Source: GCA-002282575 sp964519885 (GTDB taxonomy: Bacteria > Pseudomonadota > Gammaproteobacteria > Thiomicrospirales > Thiomicrospiraceae). Taken from it: a stretch of 14,256 nucleotides of DNA. Location of the stretch: the NCBI GenBank assembly GCA_964519885.1, contig CAZFLX010000040.1:1-14256 (forward strand), read 5' to 3'. The number at the start of each line of letters is the position of its first letter. The first letter of the stretch is position 1. The notes below the pieces were generated by a model that worked only from the letters and a program-made list of their open reading frames with translations, was not told the origin of the DNA and ran no database searches. A program made the translations under genes and the position numbers. Shown piece after piece: positions 13,076-14,256 of the stretch.

Positions 13076-13321
13076 TGTGGACTGTCAACCCATTTTCGTA
13101 CAAGGAATCTGATTCCTTTCTAAAATCTTCGCCATCTCACGTTGACGCTGTTCAAACAGCGCAGGCGACAAGTATTCGTTCTTACTGTGTGGTCGGACAT
13201 GATTAAAATGTCCGATATAATCTCCTATTAGCAGGCACATATGTTGCGCCGTAGTTAAACTAAGTTGTCGATACACCATTTCAACTTTAAGTGTCTTGAA
13301 AAAGCTTTCCGCTACCGCATT
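13076..13321 (-). pseudogene. IS3-family transposase (OrfB), 3' fragment
   Basis: The minus strand reads NAVAESFFKTLKVEMVYRQL from about 13321 downward, then the region with FNHVRPHSKNEYLSPALFEQ, and stops at TGA (13085-13087). This is the C-terminal end of an IS3-family integrase-core transposase. The NAVAESFF-TLK-E segment holds the last acidic residue of the DDE triad, and the NH-RPH-SP segment is the family's usual ending. About 80 codons remain; the first two catalytic Asp residues and all of OrfA are missing. The expected D before NAVAES is replaced by SV, so homology breaks at about 13321, where IS110 sequence begins. The terminal inverted repeat is probably near 13076-13102 (TGTGGACTGTCAACCC), unconfirmed because the other end is not here. 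Non-functional. Confidence 0.85.
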
Positions 13322-13328
13322 GACGCTC

Positions 13329-14033
13329 CTATGTCAACACCGACAAATCTGACAACATAATTGGATACAGTTCACGGACAATATAACGCTTCAAACACCG
13401 CTGAATCTCTTTTATGGATTTACCTTCAGCTGTGCGTTTGGCTGTATAAAGTCTCGATCTAGGGTCTGATCGCATTCGTATCAGTGCTATTGTCCATAGT
13501 GCATTGTTAGCTTCCCGTGAACCTCCTCGATTTAGCCTATGCCTTTGTGTTTTTCCTGAAGACGCTTGAATTGGACTTACCCCACAAAGTGCGGCAAATG
13601 AAGACTCTTTTTGGAGTCTATCTGGATTGTCTCCAGCTGCAACCAACAAGGTTGCTGCAACATATGGCCCAACACCAAATTATTCCAGTAAATTTGGAGC
13701 CGCCATTTGGGTTAATTTTTTCAGTTGCTTATCAATCAATCTTAGTTCATCAGTCAAGTTCTGCCAACGTAATGCAAGCAGTTTGAGAATATCTAATAAC
13801 GTCTGGGTTTGTATTGTGGTATTGGTTTCAACTAAGCTTAAACAGGCTTGAATACACCGATAAGTCGAGGGAACGTAGCAAATACTTCTAATATCATCAG
13901 GAGCTGTCACTAACAGCGCTCTGATTTGGTTAATTGCTTGAGTTCTTGCTTTAACCGCACTTTTTCTTGCCACAGTTAAATATCTGAGTGATTCCACTAA
14001 TCCATCATGAGATTTAGGGACTGCACTCGATTC
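13329..14033 (-). pseudogene. IS110-family transposase, truncated with an in-frame stop
   Basis: About 235 codons of a protein usually near 330-340 residues. Reading leftward from 14033, it begins inside the protein (ESSAVPKSHDGLVESLRYL), and the N-terminal DEDD RuvC-like part is missing. An in-frame TAA at 13680-13682 interrupts at NLLE-stop-FGVGPYVAATLL. Both sides are in the same frame, so this is a nonsense change, not a frameshift. The second half keeps the C-terminal Transposase_20-type domain: FAALCGVSPIQASSGKTQRH, then RGGSREANNAL, ending at TAG 13329-13331. The loss of roughly 100 N-terminal residues coincides exactly with the end of the IS21 element at 14034, which points to IS21 insertion as the cause. 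The element cannot encode an active transposase. Confidence 0.88.
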
Positions 14034-14038
14034 TGTCA

Positions 14039-14083
14039 ATCAGCATCCAAATTTGACCAGTTATCAGCGTTGAAATTTGACCA
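14039..14083. repeat. Multiple terminal repeats of the IS21-family element
   Basis: Two 21-bp direct copies, 14039-14059 and 14063-14083, have a 24-bp period. Both read ATCAGC-T--AAATTTGACCA and differ at three positions. Repeated transposase-binding sites near the ends are typical of the IS21 family. Confidence 0.8.
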
Positions 14084-14113
14084 TCCCAGAACCTAAAAAA
14101 CAAGACAATTAAA

Positions 14114-14256
14114 TTACGTATTTTTTCTCCTGTGTTTGAATCGATAAGAATCATTTCCTGTTTCGATAATTTCACAATGATGCGTCAGTCTATCCAGTAG
14201 TGCTGTGGTCATTTTGGCATCACCAAACACCTTAACCCATTCGCCGAAATTCAGAT
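14114..14256 (-). CDS. istB: IstB-like ATPase, C-terminal end (partial)
   Basis: The minus strand from the window edge reads LNFGEWVKVFGDAKMTTALL, then DRLTHHCEIIETGNDSYRFK, and stops at TAA 14114-14116. This is the characteristic ending of IstB, the DnaA/DnaC-like AAA+ helper ATPase of IS21-family elements, which works with the IstA transposase in target selection. The visible 47 residues hold the C-terminal part only; Walker motifs and istA lie to the right of the window. The intact frame and normal ending suggest this is the youngest of the three IS elements here. Confidence 0.88.
   Translation of the reverse strand, partial: LNFGEWVKVFGDAKMTTALLDRLTHHCEIIETGNDSYRFKHRRKNT

Larger units (their letters stand above)
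14034..14256 (-). mobile_element. IS21-family insertion sequence, istB-side end (partial)
   Basis: The element runs off the right edge. Its outer end appears to be at 14034, where TGTCAATCAGC begins; IS21 elements usually end in TG/CA and carry several internal copies of a terminal repeat. Two copies are visible (see the repeat entry), then 30 bases of spacer, then the istB stop. Immediately left of 14034 is interrupted IS110 sequence. The target duplication cannot be checked without the other end. Confidence 0.82.

Noticed and set aside
13517..13851. Plus-strand frames over the IS110 region
   Set aside because: They are antisense to a clear IS110-family transposase remnant and have no family features.

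Overview
The window reads as a chromosomal accessory region of a Gram-negative, probably flagellated proteobacterium. Supporting signs are two lipoproteins with classic lipoboxes, a FlaG-type flagellar protein, an RTX protein of the type I secretion class, and IS3, IS110 and IS21 family transposase remnants. A gammaproteobacterial host is a guess; nothing here fixes the taxon. Most genes are AT-leaning to balanced in composition. The first roughly 6.9 kb of the giant gene is clearly GC-richer, which suggests imported sequence.

Layout. At 1-865 is the tail of a sensor histidine kinase, overlapping by ATGA an OmpR/PhoB-type response regulator. At 866-1133 is an AT-rich gap with a palindrome and a possible promoter. 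At 1134-9422 is one giant gene (2762 aa) for a modular RTX surface protein: a C-type-lectin-like domain near the N terminus, about a dozen cadherin-like, VCBS and Ig-like beta modules, an array of eleven 38-residue repeats arranged as alternating A/B pairs, a Pro/Thr linker, and a calcium-binding RTX block at the C terminus. Twenty-two bases later (9445-10461) comes a poly-Gly lipoprotein, likely in the same operon. At 10504-11057 are a possible 24-codon peptide and a flaG-like gene whose 5' end appears frameshifted. At 11267-12928 is a second lipoprotein with a Cys/His/Asp papain-like or transglutaminase-like signature. From about 13076 to the end is an IS graveyard on the minus strand: the 3' end of an IS3-family transposase, an IS110-family transposase cut at both ends with an in-frame stop, and the 3' end of an IS21-family element (istB tail plus multiple terminal repeats) that truncates the IS110.

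How the parts may work together (inference). The two-component system is the obvious candidate regulator of the giant adhesin and its downstream lipoprotein. The adhesin would be exported by a type I secretion system not encoded in this window, with its C-terminal RTX part folding in external calcium and the lectin-like domain displayed at the distal end. The strongest points for follow-up are the dimeric 38-aa repeat array, the sharp composition seam inside the giant ORF near base 8000, and the uncharacterised Cys-His-Asp lipoprotein.
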